A DNA stretch of 64,000 nucleotides from Malania oleifera (taxonomy: Eukaryota > Streptophyta > Magnoliopsida > Santalales > Ximeniaceae): positions 10,943,764 through 11,007,763 of the forward strand of contig NC_080422.1 in assembly GCF_029873635.1 (NCBI RefSeq). Direction: 5' to 3'. A model generated the notes under the pieces. That model searched no databases. It was not told the DNA's origin and saw only the letters and a list, made by a program, of their open reading frames with translations. How positions within the stretch are numbered: position 1 is the first letter of the stretch; each line of letters begins with the position of its first letter. Shown here piece after piece: positions 24,527-36,484 of the stretch. Both the position numbers and the translations under genes were made by a program.

Positions 24527-26790
24527 TGTAGAGACCCAGAAAATAATAGCAATTAAATAATAGAGGGAAAGAGGGATAAATGAGAGAAAAAGGAAAATTC
24601 AAAAAGGAACCAAAGTCAGGGTTCGTCGACGAACGCCCTTGTATGTTTCATGGACGAGCCTCAATGTCTCATCGACGAAAAGATATCGAGAGGGGAAAAT
24701 TTCAGACCTTTGGTTTGTTGACGAACTCATTAGCTTCGTCGACGAACTCCCTTCATAAATTCTTCAACGAGTCTATGTGTTTCGTCGATGAAGCCACGTG
24801 GATAGCTGCCAATATATAGCCGAAAATTACATTTCAACGAGGAAATCAATTCCTCTCTCTACATTTCGGTTTCTCCAACTTCTCTCTACGATTTCGGCTT
24901 CGTTTCTCCCCATTTCGTCGATCAGAAGATACCAGGTTGATCCTGGGGAGATTGCCTACAACTTAACCGGAGTATAATTTTGGTTTGAAAAGTTCAGGCA
25001 CCATCCCAAAATTAGGGTAAGTGGGTTATTTTAGGGTTATATAGTTAGTAGGTTTTTCTGAACCGAGATCTTGTGTTAGATGAAAATATACTAAAGTTGA
25101 GTTGATTAAACTAGGGTATTGCGATTTCGGGGTTTGAGATTTCAAACACCATAGGCATGAGTTAAGGATCCCAGCGGGTGTTTTCTCAAGAACTCAGGTA
25201 ACATTGATAAATAATTAGTAGTTTAGAATTTTATGGATAAAAGAAATATGTGAGTGTGGGGAAAATGCGAGTATAGTTATTATTCTGAGTTTGGTTGATT
25301 GAATTAGGAAATGTACATTATTTTAGGATTTTGAGTTTGGTACGTTGTGAGCATGAGGATAGAATTGGAGTCAGGCCTCCCAGTTAGTTAGGTAAGGGAA
25401 ATATGTTATGCTAGTTAAATTAGAAATTTTTACCAATAAAGTGTAGTATATATTTATGGGTTTCCAGAGTAAAAAATTATACAGTTTTACAAATTATAGT
25501 TAATTAGTTTTATTTATTTGTGTGACATGATAAATATTATTGTAGTATAGAATTCTACACAGTTTTTACAGAATTACGATTATATAGTTTTACATAATTA
25601 TGATACCCATATTATATAGTTTTATTTACACAGCTATGACTATTCAGTGTTTTACAGAACTATGATTTACACAATTTATTCAGATATTACAGTTTATACA
25701 GATATATAATTTTCATAGTATCATGATATACAGATTACAGAACCATGATATACAGATATTACAGCTCATACAGATCAGTTTATTACAACATTATGGTTAA
25801 CCCAGTTTTACAAAATCATGGTTATTACAGTTGAATAGAATCATGGTAAACCAATAAGATATATAACAGTATTATATAGTATCAGACCCTAATGGATCAA
25901 ATCAGATTACAGAGCACAGTACTGTAACTATTACAGTATAGAGTGCAACCACATATCTTAGATAGTGTGTGGATTTTATGAGTAGTCGATCGTGCCTTGG
26001 GAGAGATTGCAGGCTCCCCGATAGTTCGGGTTGAGGCGGCCAATCTAACGACAAAGGTTTCAGTTGACCTATCTTGATAGGGCAACCAGTGTTAAATCCT
26101 GTCTATGGGCCGCACAACCCTGTCATGAGGGGTCAAATCATGACATATAGTTATCCATCAAGGGAAGTTTTCACAGTTATATATATATATATAGATTTAC
26201 AGAAAACAACAGATATACTTATAGATACTAAAAGTATGATTCAATAGAAAGTTTAGAAATAGTTGTATTTTAAGCCACATAGGTGTGAGTTATATTGTAT
26301 TTTATTTTTCTGGTTTTCTTGGTTTTAGTTAATTGAAAGTATATTGTTTATGTAAACTCATTTGCCACAAACTGGTAATAGCATATTTCTTCTTACTGAG
26401 AGTTGTCTCATCCCAGTAATTTAAACATTTTAGGAGATCTAGTTAGACGAGCAGATCAGGCTCGGAGGTAGAGGGGATCTTGTACTGCCCTATCTGTAGG
26501 GTAAGTGAGTGTTGGGAGACGTATTTTTGTGTAGATTCTAGATGATCTAGTGGAGAATATTGGAGAGATGTGTATATATATGTTTTGGGAAAATACTGAA
26601 TTCTGGTATTGTAATTATGGTTAAATGATTTCATGTTTTCTGTTGCATAGGTATGTTATCTTATAAACAAGAATTCCTTGGTGCCCACTTTGGAGCCGAG
26701 ATGTTATAATAGATTTTCAGAGTAGTATGATTTTACAATATTTATATTTTTTTTTATAAAAAAAATGGTATGAAATTTTGGGTTGTTATA
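24527..26790 (+). mobile_element. Solo-LTR-like element A (2264 bp), nested in the copia
   Basis: Starts TGTAGAGACCCAG at 24527 and ends GGGTTGTTATA at 26790. It is flanked by AACAA (24522-24526) and AACGA (26791-26795), a 4-of-5 target duplication. It shares its 5' part with elements B and C: TCGTCGACGAA-type palindromes (about 24620-24795), a TATA-like CAATATATAGCC (about 24809-24820), and the tctatgggccgcacaaccctgtcatg block (about 26101-26128). Noncoding; read as a solo LTR of a probable gypsy family. It interrupts the copia gag. Confidence 0.65.
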
Positions 26791-27555
26791 AACGACCTCG
26801 TCCTCGGCCACGAGTTGTATTCATATTCACTTCAGGGAATGAGGTTGAACCAATTGGACGAGATTGGTGATTTCTCACCAAAAGCTTGTTATTTTGTTCA
26901 GTGACAAGAAGACAAGAGATATAAGTTCAGAAAATTTAGTAAATTTCCTCTTGCTATATTGCTGCTGTAGGAGCACATTAGTGAGATGGAAAGTAATGAA
27001 AGTTTTTCTAACATGCCTTCATCAGTAATATTTTCTTCACATAATTTTAACTTCGAGCTAATTTTATGTAGAGATGAGTTATATTCGTTGACTGTTTTAA
27101 AATCTTACAACCTTAGGTGCAACCATTCATATCGAGTTTTTGGTAAAATCACTGTTTTTTGGTGGTCAAATCTATCCTTTAAATTATTCCATAGGATAAG
27201 TGAGTCTTTAATAGTGAAGTATTCCATTTTTAACTCTTCCTCTAAATGATGTTGGATAAATATCATGACTTTTGCGTAATCCTGCAGAGATGCGGTATTT
27301 CTATCTAAAATAGCATTCCCCAAGTTCATTGCATTTAAATGGATTTCTATATCAAGAATACATGATAGATAGTATGTTAAGGGGAACAAACTCAACTTCG
27401 CTTAGATTCGACATCTGAATAAATTAACAGTAATAAAGCGATTTAGAAAAGTGAAATATACAAAGTGAAATAATATAGAGATAATAATATAATATTACTT
27501 AAATATGTTTCTTTAGAAATATTATTTTATTTTTCCGAATTTGTACTCTTAAGGT

Positions 27556-27593
<38 letters not shown>

Positions 27594-27650
27594 AGTTGAT
27601 TAGAAAATTAAATAAACATGTCAGTAGGTTAGAGTCTCGTGCTGATAACG

Positions 27651-28099
27651 TGTTATAAAAAATGCAAATAATCAATGGTAAATAAATGGAGACGAGACCA
27701 GATTTTTACATGGTTCATATATACCTACTCCACGGGCGGATGAGATCAAACTCCACTATGTTAAAGGAATTACAACATGTATCTGACTTTGCACAAATAT
27801 CTTACTTCCTTATCTTGTACAAAATATCTCACTTTTCTTTTCTCTTTTGCTTCTCCTCCTTTTGTCTGAGTTTACTTTCTTCTCAGTCTGATTCTCTTTT
27901 GATTTCTGCGCACACCCGTCTCCTCATCAGCGCTTCCTTTTATAGCCGTAGAAGGAGCATGTGAGAATTATATTTATTTTGTCTTTTCTTCATTATTCAA
28001 CGAGCATGGAAGATACAGATGCTTTGAGGGAGCAAGAGTGATGGGAGTGGTTGGAGGCATTTATTGGGGATGGCGACATTCACAATTTACTTCACAACA
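27651..28099 (-). repeat. 5' LTR of the full-length copia
   Basis: TGTTATAAAAAATG...TTCACAACA on the + strand, 449 bp. It pairs with 19980-20423. A (TA)n tract lies just inside the element at 27559-27591. Confidence 0.85.
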
Positions 28100-28104
28100 C
28101 TCCC

Positions 28105-29017
28105 TTTTTATCCTTATTAAGCTTATTTTATGTTGTCTACCTTCAAAAGAGACATCTTTATTCAGTTTTGCTCTATATCAAATTGAAACAAAAATAATGA
28201 ATCTTTAGTTCTCATTGCTTCAATAGCTACGACTCCCATCAAATTTCCTACAATTTTACTTATGATTAGAACAAAATATTTTAAGTATATTTCAAATAGT
28301 AGATAAAAAAGATAAGCAACTTGTAGGTTGAGGATTGATGACATAATTGGAAAAAAAAAAACGTGTAAAAAGCTAGCAGCTTGGGAGGGTTTATGACATA
28401 ATTGGAAAAAAAAATTATTAATTATTCTTTAACTTCCGTATGAATGCCAATAGAAAGTCAACATGAGTATGAGCGATCATAAATTCAAAGTTGACCGTGA
28501 AATTTTAAAAATCTCGACAAGGTTTTTGTGCCTGCTTGGCACATATGAGCCATTGAAGAGACAATGACCCTTGATAGGACTCCCTCCAGAATATTGCTAA
28601 ATTTAACAAAATTCAATACGAATTACAAGAGCTTTATTTTCTGTTTTCTACATCTTCCTCCATCTGTTTCTGTTATAAAGTTCAGCCATGAAGTTTAACT
28701 TATTACGTAGCAATTCAACTCTTCTTTCAATTCTTTGGCGTTTGTTTTGTCGTGCAAAATGGTTTTGTTTTTGGTTTTCTGTTTTTAATTTTTCAAGTAA
28801 AAATAAATTCATCTCCCTGCTTTCTACTATTGGAGAGCTATAAAAATTTTTAGGGAGTTGCAATGTGTTTGTAATTATTTGAAAAATTACAAACAAATAA
28901 AGAAAAATGTTTTCAAGGCCAGAGAGTTCTCAGCCTTGGAAGAGACAATGGCCCTTTATAGGCTTGGGTTTTGAATTTTATTAAATTTAACAAAATTCAA
29001 TACAAATTACAAGGGTT
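28105..29017. other. Intergenic sequence below the PPR gene, with duplicated PPR 3' flank
   Basis: A short block (gacataattggaaaaaaaa) occurs at about 28337 and again at about 28392. The segment 28553-28650 resembles 28935-29040, the 3' end of the PPR gene (gaagagacaatg, then aaatttaacaaaattcaata, then aattacaag). Between them lies repeat copy 2 (28750-28900). No independent gene is seen. Confidence 0.45.
28750..28900 (+). repeat. Dispersed repeat, copy 2 (pair with 19478-19640)
   Basis: Begins cgtgcaaaatggttttgttttt and follows 19478-19640 in direct orientation. Located between the two copies of the PPR 3' flank, so it may mark the insertion or duplication point. Confidence 0.45.
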
Positions 29018-31147
29018 CTACTCTCCATTTCTACAAAGCCAGAGCATCTGATCTGCCCCAATGTGTTTCTGTATTCCATCCACAACTTTGTAAATCATTT
29101 TACTCTCTGGATGTCCTGTATCACCCACCATAAATCTGAACATCTCTCCTCTCACCTCCACACTGCTCCATCCTCCCTCCTTTTGCAGCCCTTCTGATCC
29201 TCTCATTTCTGCTCTCACCTTCGCTGCATCCTTCCATCTCCCCACACGTGCATAAACATTCGCCAGCGTAACTCTCCAAACCTTCCCATCGGGTTCCAAA
29301 ATGGACAGCTTCTCTGCTGCTGTCTCAGCTATTTCCACATTGCCGAATACCCCACAAGCGCCCAGCAATGCACCCCACACTGCTGGTCCTGGGCTTAAAG
29401 GCATCCTCCTTACGAAGGCTTCTGCTTCTTCAAGCCTCCCTGATCTTCCCAAAAGATCCACCACACAACCAAAATGTTCCATTCTCGGCTCAACACTGTA
29501 AACTCTCTCCATGCAGCTGAATATTTCAAGACCTTCATCTACCAATCCTGCATGAGCACAGGCAGAAAGAACGCTAACGAATGATATAGCATTTGGTTGG
29601 CACATACCCACCTTGTTCAATTCAGTGAAAGTGCACAGAGCTGATACTCCATCTCCATTGATTCCAAATGCTGCAATCATCGAATTCCACGAACCCAGAT
29701 CCTTTTCAGGAATTTCCTTAAAAACATTTTCTGCCAAATCAATCCTGCCCAACTTCCCGTACATGTCTATTAGAGCATTTTGAATGAAAATATCATCAAC
29801 CAAGCCTGCCCTGGTTGTATATCCATGAATTACTAATCCCATTTGCATGGATGCCAAGTTTGAACTAGCTTGAATTGATGATAACATGGTAACGTGATCA
29901 GGAAAAATCATGTCACTTTCACCTTTTGAATGGATCTCACTAAGAAGCTTTAATGCTTCGTAAGATCGTTCATTCTTGACAAGGTTTGTGATCATGGTAT
30001 TCCAAGAAACTATATCTGGACTGCTCATTGCTCTAAAAAGTTGATATGCAGAATCATCCCGTAGGTTTTCTCCATACATGTTGATGAGAGAGTTTTCGAT
30101 GATTGTACAAGGAAAAAATCCATGTTTGAACAGGTAGCCATGAATCTGTTCTCCCAGTTCCAAAAGACCAGAGTCGCCACACCCTTGAAGAAGATTGGCC
30201 ATGGTCTCTGGACTAAGATACTTGCCTTCACCAGTAAAACCAAACTCACAAAAGATTTTTACACCTTCAAGACAGCACCTATTCACAGAATACATCTCAA
30301 CTAGAGAATTCGCTACAAGAGCATCGTTAAACAATTCTAATTTCATAATGAAGCCATGAATACACTGGAATAGACGCCATTCATTAATCAAGGAGCATGC
30401 ATGCAAGACGCTAAGAATCGTTATCTTGTTCGGTATTATCCCATCTTCTTGCATCTGGAAGAAGAAAGTAAGAGCCTCCCACGTTAATCCATTGATTACA
30501 CAACCTGAAATAACTGAAGTCCAAGAGACCACATCTCTGCAACTTGATTTTTTTATAAGTCTCACTGCAGCTGCCAAGGACCTGGATTTTGAGTAAGCAT
30601 CTAGTAAAGAATTATGCAAGAATTGATCAGTGATGAACCCGTACTTTACTGCATATCCATGGATAACCTGAGCCATATTTGGATCACCTCTCTGTGCACA
30701 AGCTTGGAGAAGCACTGAGAGTGTGTGCTCATTAGGATGAACACTCTCTAACATGTGCCAAAAAATTGATACTGCTTCAGTAACTGCCCCAATCTGGCAG
30801 AAACCAGATATCATTGAGGTCCAAGACACAATGGTTCTCTCAGGCATTTGCTCAAACAACTGTGCAGCATCTTCAATTTGCCCGCATTTTGAGTACATGT
30901 GCAAAAGAGAATTACTAACGAAAGCATTGCTTTGGAGCCCGGATTTCATTACATTGGCGTGAATGCAGGAACCCGATTTCAAGTTTCTTTCTGCAGTACA
31001 TGAACTCAACAAGCGCACTGTAGATATAGAATTGGAAAATAGTTCTTCTCGAGGCAAAGAGGTGGGCAGCTGGGGAACATCCTTACCAGACTCGACCAAC
31101 AGGGATTGCTGAGAAAGGATTTGGAAATTAGCACAAAGGATTGACAT
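29018..31147 (-). CDS. PLS-class pentatricopeptide repeat protein with E/E+ domain
   Basis: A single-exon ORF of 709 aa, as usual for plant PPR genes. About fifteen degenerate PPR units of the P, L and S types run from about residue 50 to 590 (for example FVSNSLLHMYSKCGQIEDA, VSWTSMISGFCQIG, FIQNALIDMYGKLGRIDLA). They are followed by an E motif (VWGALLGACGVFGNVEIAE, about 593-611) and an E+ region (GGWSSVEVRGEMFRF) ending shortly after IYKVVDGIQKHIG. There is no DYW deaminase domain. Family members are nuclear-encoded, enter mitochondria or plastids and bind organellar RNA, often for C-to-U editing with a DYW partner in trans. The N-terminus is Ser/Gln/Leu-rich and lacks acids for about 20 residues, compatible with a transit peptide. 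The exact RNA target cannot be told. No break is seen. Confidence 0.92.
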   Translation of the reverse strand: MSILCANFQILSQQSLLVESGKDVPQLPTSLPREELFSNSISTVRLLSSCTAERNLKSGSCIHANVMKSGLQSNAFVSNSLLHMYSKCGQIEDAAQLFEQMPERTIVSWTSMISGFCQIGAVTEAVSIFWHMLESVHPNEHTLSVLLQACAQRGDPNMAQVIHGYAVKYGFITDQFLHNSLLDAYSKSRSLAAAVRLIKKSSCRDVVSWTSVISGCVINGLTWEALTFFFQMQEDGIIPNKITILSVLHACSLINEWRLFQCIHGFIMKLELFNDALVANSLVEMYSVNRCCLEGVKIFCEFGFTGEGKYLSPETMANLLQGCGDSGLLELGEQIHGYLFKHGFFPCTIIENSLINMYGENLRDDSAYQLFRAMSSPDIVSWNTMITNLVKNERSYEALKLLSEIHSKGESDMIFPDHVTMLSSIQASSNLASMQMGLVIHGYTTRAGLVDDIFIQNALIDMYGKLGRIDLAENVFKEIPEKDLGSWNSMIAAFGINGDGVSALCTFTELNKVGMCQPNAISFVSVLSACAHAGLVDEGLEIFSCMERVYSVEPRMEHFGCVVDLLGRSGRLEEAEAFVRRMPLSPGPAVWGALLGACGVFGNVEIAETAAEKLSILEPDGKVWRVTLANVYARVGRWKDAAKVRAEMRGSEGLQKEGGWSSVEVRGEMFRFMVGDTGHPESKMIYKVVDGIQKHIGADQMLWLCRNGE

Positions 31148-31675
31148 TCATTCAAGAGTCGGAGCTTCAATAATGATGGTTAGATCAATCAAAATTTCAT
31201 GTATGCAGAAATTGTATGAGACTCAGGTCACTGAGCAGTCTTCTTCAGTCACCGCCCAACATAGAGTTCATTCTCCTTAAACGGACATGCCAGCTTTCCC
31301 TCAAGAGGGTAGAGTATATGAGGAGGTTTGGAGCATTACTCAATATTTTCTAGAATATTTTTACTACTGCTGGAATATAATCAAACACCATTTTTCTGCA
31401 TAATTTAGGTTATCCACCAAGACAAAAACAAGTGATACCAGAAAAAGAGTTTTAGCTCATTCTCAAAAACAATTGCATTTGATTATACGAGTGAAATATG
31501 ACAACAAAAGGGTGACATGGTCATTGACCAGAAAATGCCAAGCACCCAATTTACCAACAAGAGACCAAAAAATGGAAAAAGAGAAGGCCTAACAGATAAC
31601 CAAAGTTACGCAGACCCACAAGCCACAATATCCCTTTCCCACCAGAATCTGTTAGACACACAAATTCAACATCTC
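31148..31675. other. Intergenic: PPR 5' flank and HSP90 3' UTR
   Basis: The two genes are on the same strand, HSP90 upstream of PPR. The 528 bp between them must hold the HSP90 3' UTR and the PPR promoter. No further gene or repeat is seen. Confidence 0.5.
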
Positions 31676-34600
31676 TCAGTCCACTTCTTCCATCTTGCTC
31701 TCCTCATTTCCATCCTCCTCCAGCGGAGGCATCTCTGTGTCATCATCATCAGTCCCGTCCTCATCAATGCTAAGACCCAACTTCAGCATCCTGTGAATTC
31801 TGGCTCCAAAAGTGTTGGGGTCATCAAGGCTGAACGCAGAAGTTAAGAGGGCAGTCTCAAAGAGAAGCATCACCAAATCCTTCACTGACTTATCATTCTT
31901 ATCAACCTCGGCCCTCTTCCTGAGCTCCTCCATTATGCCATTGTCTGGGTTGATCTCCATTGTCTTCTTGCTGGACATGTAAGAGCTCATGCTGTTGTCT
32001 CTCAGAGCCTGTGCCTTCATGATTCTCTCCATGTTTGCTGTCCACCCGTACTCACCCGTGACCAAGCAACATGGGGAATCCACAATTCTATCAGAAACCA
32101 CCACTTTCTCCACCTTGTCACCGAGAATGTCCTTGATTGTCTTGCACAAGTTCTCAAAAGACTTCTTCTTTTCCTCCTTTTTCTTCTTCTCTTCCTCACT
32201 CTCATCCTCAAGTTTCAGTCCTTCTTTGGTTGCAGAAACCAGCTTCTTCCCATCATACTCTTTCAATTGCCCAACAGCATACTCATCAATGGCATCCACC
32301 ATAAAGAGTACTTCATGCCCTTTCTTCTTCAATCGCTCTAGGAAGGGCGAATTTTCAACAGCTTTTCTGCTTTCACCGGTTATATAATATATGTCCTTTT
32401 GGCCTTCCTTCATCCTTGTAACATAATCCTTCAAGCTGGTCATCTCCTCACCACTCTTTGAAGAATGGTACCTGAGCAGGTCAGCAATCTTGGCCCTGTT
32501 CTGGCTGTCCTCATGGATGCCCAACTTCAAATTCTTTGAGAAGGCTTCATAGAACTTGTTATAGTCCTCTTTATTCTCCGCAATTTCATTGAACATCTCA
32601 ACGCACTTCTTCACGAGATTCTTCCTTATCACCTTCAGAATCTTGTTCTGCTGCAGCATTTCGCGGGAAATATTAAGGGGTAGATCATCAGAATCCACAA
32701 CACCCTTCACAAATCCAAGGTACTCTGGAATTAGCTCTTCGCAGTTGTCCATGATGAACACTCTCCGGACATAGAGCTTGATGTTGCTCATCTTCTTCCT
32801 TGTGTCAAAGAGATCAAAGGGGGCTCTCTTGGGAACAAAGAGAATGGCCTTGAATTCAAGCTGCCCTTCAACAGAGAAGTGCTTTACTGCGAGATGATCC
32901 TCCCAATCATTGGTCAGGCTCTTGTAGAAAGAGGCATACTCCTCCTTGGTGATCTCCTCTGGCTTTCTCAGCCAAATGGGTTTCTGCTTGTTAATGAGCT
33001 GCCACTCATGAGACACCTCCTTAACCATCTTTTTCTGCTTGGACTCGCTCTCTTTCTCCTCATCCACATCCTCAATGGCACCTTCCTCTTCCTTCTTGGG
33101 TTCCTCATCTTCATCATCACTCAGCTCTTTCTCTGTAGTCTTCTCTATCCAGAGATAAATTGGGTAGCTAATGAACTCAGAGTGCTTCTTCACCAGGTCC
33201 TTCAACCTCCTCTCTTCCAAGTATTCCAACTGCACGGACAAATCCACACCAAGTCAACTACAAAAGTTCAAAACCCGACATTACGCATTAAAGAAAAAAT
33301 TCTAAGCACGGGTACCAATAAACCTTAATTTTGCATTCTATCCCAAGAAAACCATCACAAAAAATTTTCATATTTGATCTATTTGTTAAAATTACTTGTG
33401 ATGAATGAAAATAAACCCATATTCACATTGCACCCTATCAGCAAATCCCCAACAACCTCCCGCTCGAGAATATTGCTTTCTGTTTTCAAAAATATATTTT
33501 TCTGTTTTCCTTTTTATTCTCCTTTTCTGTTAGTTAGTTGCGAGGGAATTTTTCTGGCCTGCTGCCCTGTATATATACAGGCCTGGGATGACTGTTCACG
33601 CATGGAAAAGAATACAATATTATTTTTTGGTTTATCTTCTTCCTTGCTGTAGTTTTCTCTGTTCTTCCTACTTTTCTATCACACCCGTCAACCCACGTTG
33701 CAAATCAATCCAAAACTACAACCTTCACGCACGAAGGACGGAAAATTCAAAACATGGCTTTAGCAGTTTGCACCGATACCCCCACTGCCCCACATCACAT
33801 CAACCCCAAAACCAAATATTACGCGGTAAAGACAAAAAGTTCTGAACACGACTTTCACAATTTTCACCTCTCAACGCAACCCACAGTGCACCTGTCAGCC
33901 GACTCAACCCGCACTACCATAAAATCCAACTTTCTCTCGCAACATAAAAAAAAAACATCAGAATATGGGTCTTGAAATTCTCACCTGATCTTCCTTGAGG
34001 AAGAGCGTGATCTTGGTTCCTCTGCCCAGCTGCTCTCCTCCATCATCCCTGGTAACGGTGAAAGACCCACCAGCCTGCGACTCCCAGACGTACTGTTCGT
34101 CGTCATTGTGCTTTGTCGTCACAACAACTTTCTCAGCCACCAGATAAGCAGAGTAAAACCCCACACCGAACTGACCAATCATGCTCACGTCGGCCCCAGC
34201 CTGCAGTGCCTCCATGAACTCCTTAGTTCCTGACCTCGCAATTGTCCCCAAGTTGTTCACCAAGTCTGGAAATTGAAGAGGCCACAACTCAATTCAATTC
34301 AAATCGATGCAATTACAGAAGTAACAGAGAGAAAGGTTCGTCACAAACAAATCCATACCTGCTTTAGTCATGCCAACGCCACTGTCAATAATAGAGAGGG
34401 TCTTGTTGGCTTTGTCAGGAACAAGCCTGATGAACAGCTCTGGTTGAGCATCCAGCTTGCTCTTGTCCGTTAAGCTCTCGTATCGAATCTTATCCAACGC
34501 CTGCACAGACCCAGTTAAAATCTCAGTCACAAAGCCAAAGCCCAAAAGAAACCCCGAAAATACAACATAACCGAACCAAATAGAATCACAGTATCATTAT

Positions 34601-34764
34601 CAGAGATTCAAAACCACGCTACGTACGTCAGAAGCATTGCTGATGAGCTCGCGGAGGAAGATCTCCTTGTTGCTGTAGAACGTGTTGATGATGAGACTGA
34701 GAAGCTGGTTGATCTCTGCCTGGAATGCGAAGGTCTCCACATCTCCCATCTGCACATCCGCCAT
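31676..34764 (-). CDS. HSP90: Cytosolic heat shock protein 90 (HSP90), 4 exons
   Basis: Exons on the minus strand: 34764-34627, 34500-34359, 34265-33985, 33229-31676; 2115 nt, 704 aa, all GT-AG, frame kept. The N-terminal ATPase domain (about 1-210) has [15 protein letters not shown] and [16 protein letters not shown] charged linker ([22 protein letters not shown]) precedes the middle domain ([29 protein letters not shown]). The C-terminal dimerisation domain ends in MEEVD, the TPR-cochaperone docking motif that marks the cytosolic or nuclear form. There is no signal or transit peptide and no KDEL. It is an ATP-driven chaperone for kinases, receptors and NLR immune proteins, working with HOP, SGT1 and p23. 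The start is fixed by the [18 protein letters not shown]-terminus, standard for plant HSP90. A heat-shock element lies 237 bp upstream of the start codon. The gene looks intact. Confidence 0.97.
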
Positions 34765-34899
34765 TGCTAATGCACGCACAGGAATTCGAAGCGAAGAGAA
34801 TCTAGTGATCGGAAACAGGGAATCCGAAACGAAGAGATTTATTGACCAGATTGAGAATTTAGGAATCTTATTCAGATGAAGGGAGATGGAAATCAGAAG

Positions 34900-34911
34900 G
34901 GCTATTTGTAG
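34900..34911 (-). promoter_or_regulatory. Candidate TATA-like box of HSP90
   Basis: The minus strand reads CTACAAATAGC about 140 bp before the ATG, a weak TATA match at a plausible distance for a transcript start near 34870-34880. Confidence 0.35.
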
Positions 34912-35000
34912 CGAAGAGAGGAAGAGGTTCTAGCGAATTCGAATGTCGTGTAGTTCGCTTCATGGGAAGGATTGCTCAGCCATGGAATGGGCTATCGCGC

Positions 35001-35013
35001 TTCTGGAATTTTC
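35001..35013 (-). promoter_or_regulatory. Heat-shock element upstream of HSP90
   Basis: TTCTGGAATTTTC is a perfect three-unit nTTCnnGAAnnTTC array, the binding site of heat-shock factor trimers. Its place about 237 bp upstream of the HSP90 start codon fits heat-inducible control. Confidence 0.65.
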
Positions 35014-35718
35014 TATGTTCGTTTCTTGTTCTTCTTCTTCTTTTGATTAACCATTAGCGTGGTTTTGGGATCGAGAAGGTTCTTCTGTTCGTTGCTGTCT
35101 CGAATGTTCTTCTCCATGGAAAAAGGTTTGACGTTCACCTTCCTCTGTTTTTCCTGTTTCCCCCCTTTTTTTTTTTTTGGTTTTAAATTTGACCTTTTTA
35201 TGTTGTGGTTAGAATTTATGAAAATCAAAATTAAAAAAAAAAATTAAAAAAAAAAAAAAAAAAAAAACTTAAAATTAAAAATAGTAATATGTTTAGTTAG
35301 TATTTTTGAATAAATGAAACTAGAAACTTGATTAAATAAATGCTCATTTTTTGAATTAAATAATATCTAATTATATAATTAAAATAATAAAAATATAAAA
35401 TAAGTACAACAGCACAGTCGTAAGTCCCATAACGTAAGATTTGGTACGTAATCTTTTATTTTGCTAATTTGGGATAATTTCTTTGAACAATTTGAGTGTT
35501 GTTAAATCCTTACTTAGCATATCATTTCAAATTATTTTAAGTTTACCTAATCCCTTACCGTTACAGTAATGAGTAACTAACTTATTCTTCCTTATTAGTG
35601 TAGTATTTATCCTATTTTATAGGTGTTCAAACAAAGTCAATTGCCCCTCCCTTACTTTATATTCTATAGGTGTTATGTTAAGTTATAACGAATATATTCA
35701 TTAATTAATTTATCTTTT
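35014..35718. other. A+T-rich intergenic sequence between HSP90 and gypsy element
   Basis: Contains a poly-T run (about 35167-35179) and long A runs (about 35230-35268), then A+T-rich DNA. No gene is seen. Confidence 0.5.
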
Positions 35719-35723
35719 AACAT

Positions 35724-36141
35724 TGTTGCGGGATAAAAATGGTTATGACCTACGACGTTGCTCCCCGACTTTCGATGATGACCTGAAAAGGATGAAAACA
35801 AAATAGACTTGGAGGACCCAGGGTGTACTCCGAGCGATCACTCTGATGCCTAAGTAAGGGAACGCTTCGAAGAGGTTGAATGCAACAGTAAAATTAGGTT
35901 AAGAGTGAGTTACCTATGCTTGTTTGCATTACCCTTCTTTATAGTGGCGAGATTGGACCTTCGAGTGATCTATCATTATGACGTAGGGGGCGTGGATCGC
36001 TCTAGAGGTTTAAGGTGCCAGCATGGATCTCTCCCTTCATTATTAGGTTAGAACTAATTGCTCCTCTCAGAATATTTGACTTGGGTAATGATTGCTGGGT
36101 TTTGACTTCCTTTTATAAGTTGATATATTTAGGGCATATCA
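35724..36141 (-). repeat. 3' LTR of the gypsy element
   Basis: TGTTGCGGGATAAAAATGG...AGGGCATATCA on the + strand, 418 bp, pair of 49713-50127. Confidence 0.88.
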
Positions 36142-36484
36142 GTTGTCTCCCCTAATTTCGAATTTTTGAAACTCGTTCTTGAAATTTTGAGTTGGTGTCC
36201 TGTCTCCCTCTCTCTTTTATTTTTTTCTTTTATTATTATTAATTTTTTAGGTCGGCTGGTCTGAGTCGGTTGGATTCCCCCTCGGCTCCGCTGAGCCGAT
36301 TTGCGTGCCAGGTTGCATTTTTCCGAACCAATGCTACAGGGGGATTCAGATGAGTTAGTTTTTCCAAGCCGATGTTAGACTGAGTTGGTTTTGCCGAGCC
36401 GATATCAGAAGGGTTTGACTGAGTTAGTTTTGTTGAGCCGATGCTAACTTTTTGCCAAGCTGTCAAACTGTCTTTGCCGGGCTG

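Larger units (their letters stand above)
19980..28099 (-). mobile_element. Full-length Ty1/copia fossil with two LTRs and TSD CTCCC
   Basis: The 3' LTR (19980-20423) and 5' LTR (27651-28099) are similar along their length and are flanked outside by the same 5 bp, CTCCC (19975-19979 and 28100-28104). A CGTTATCAGCAC primer-binding sequence (minus strand, about 27638-27650) follows the 5' LTR and a purine tract (GGAAGGAG, about 20424-20432) precedes the 3' LTR. Internal parts on the minus strand: gag (about 27395-26800), zinc knuckle (about 24362-24310), protease and pre-integrase (23995-23480), integrase (about 23470-22860), reverse transcriptase (about 22000-21250, with KARLVAQGF-like and YVDDL motifs) and RNase H (21249-20662). 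The element is broken in many places. Element A (24527-26790) is inserted between the gag body and the zinc knuckle. The visible difference between the LTRs suggests an insertion of some millions of years. Confidence 0.9.

Noticed and set aside
24307-24531. Short + ORF with hydrophobic repeats (LLGAIPLLGVIPFLG)
   Set aside because: It lies antisense to the zinc-knuckle part of the copia gag and is a local repeat, not a gene.
31989-33328. Long + strand ORFs opposite HSP90
   Set aside because: They are antisense shadows of the HSP90 exon 4 coding sequence, with low-complexity Ser/Phe/Leu content.
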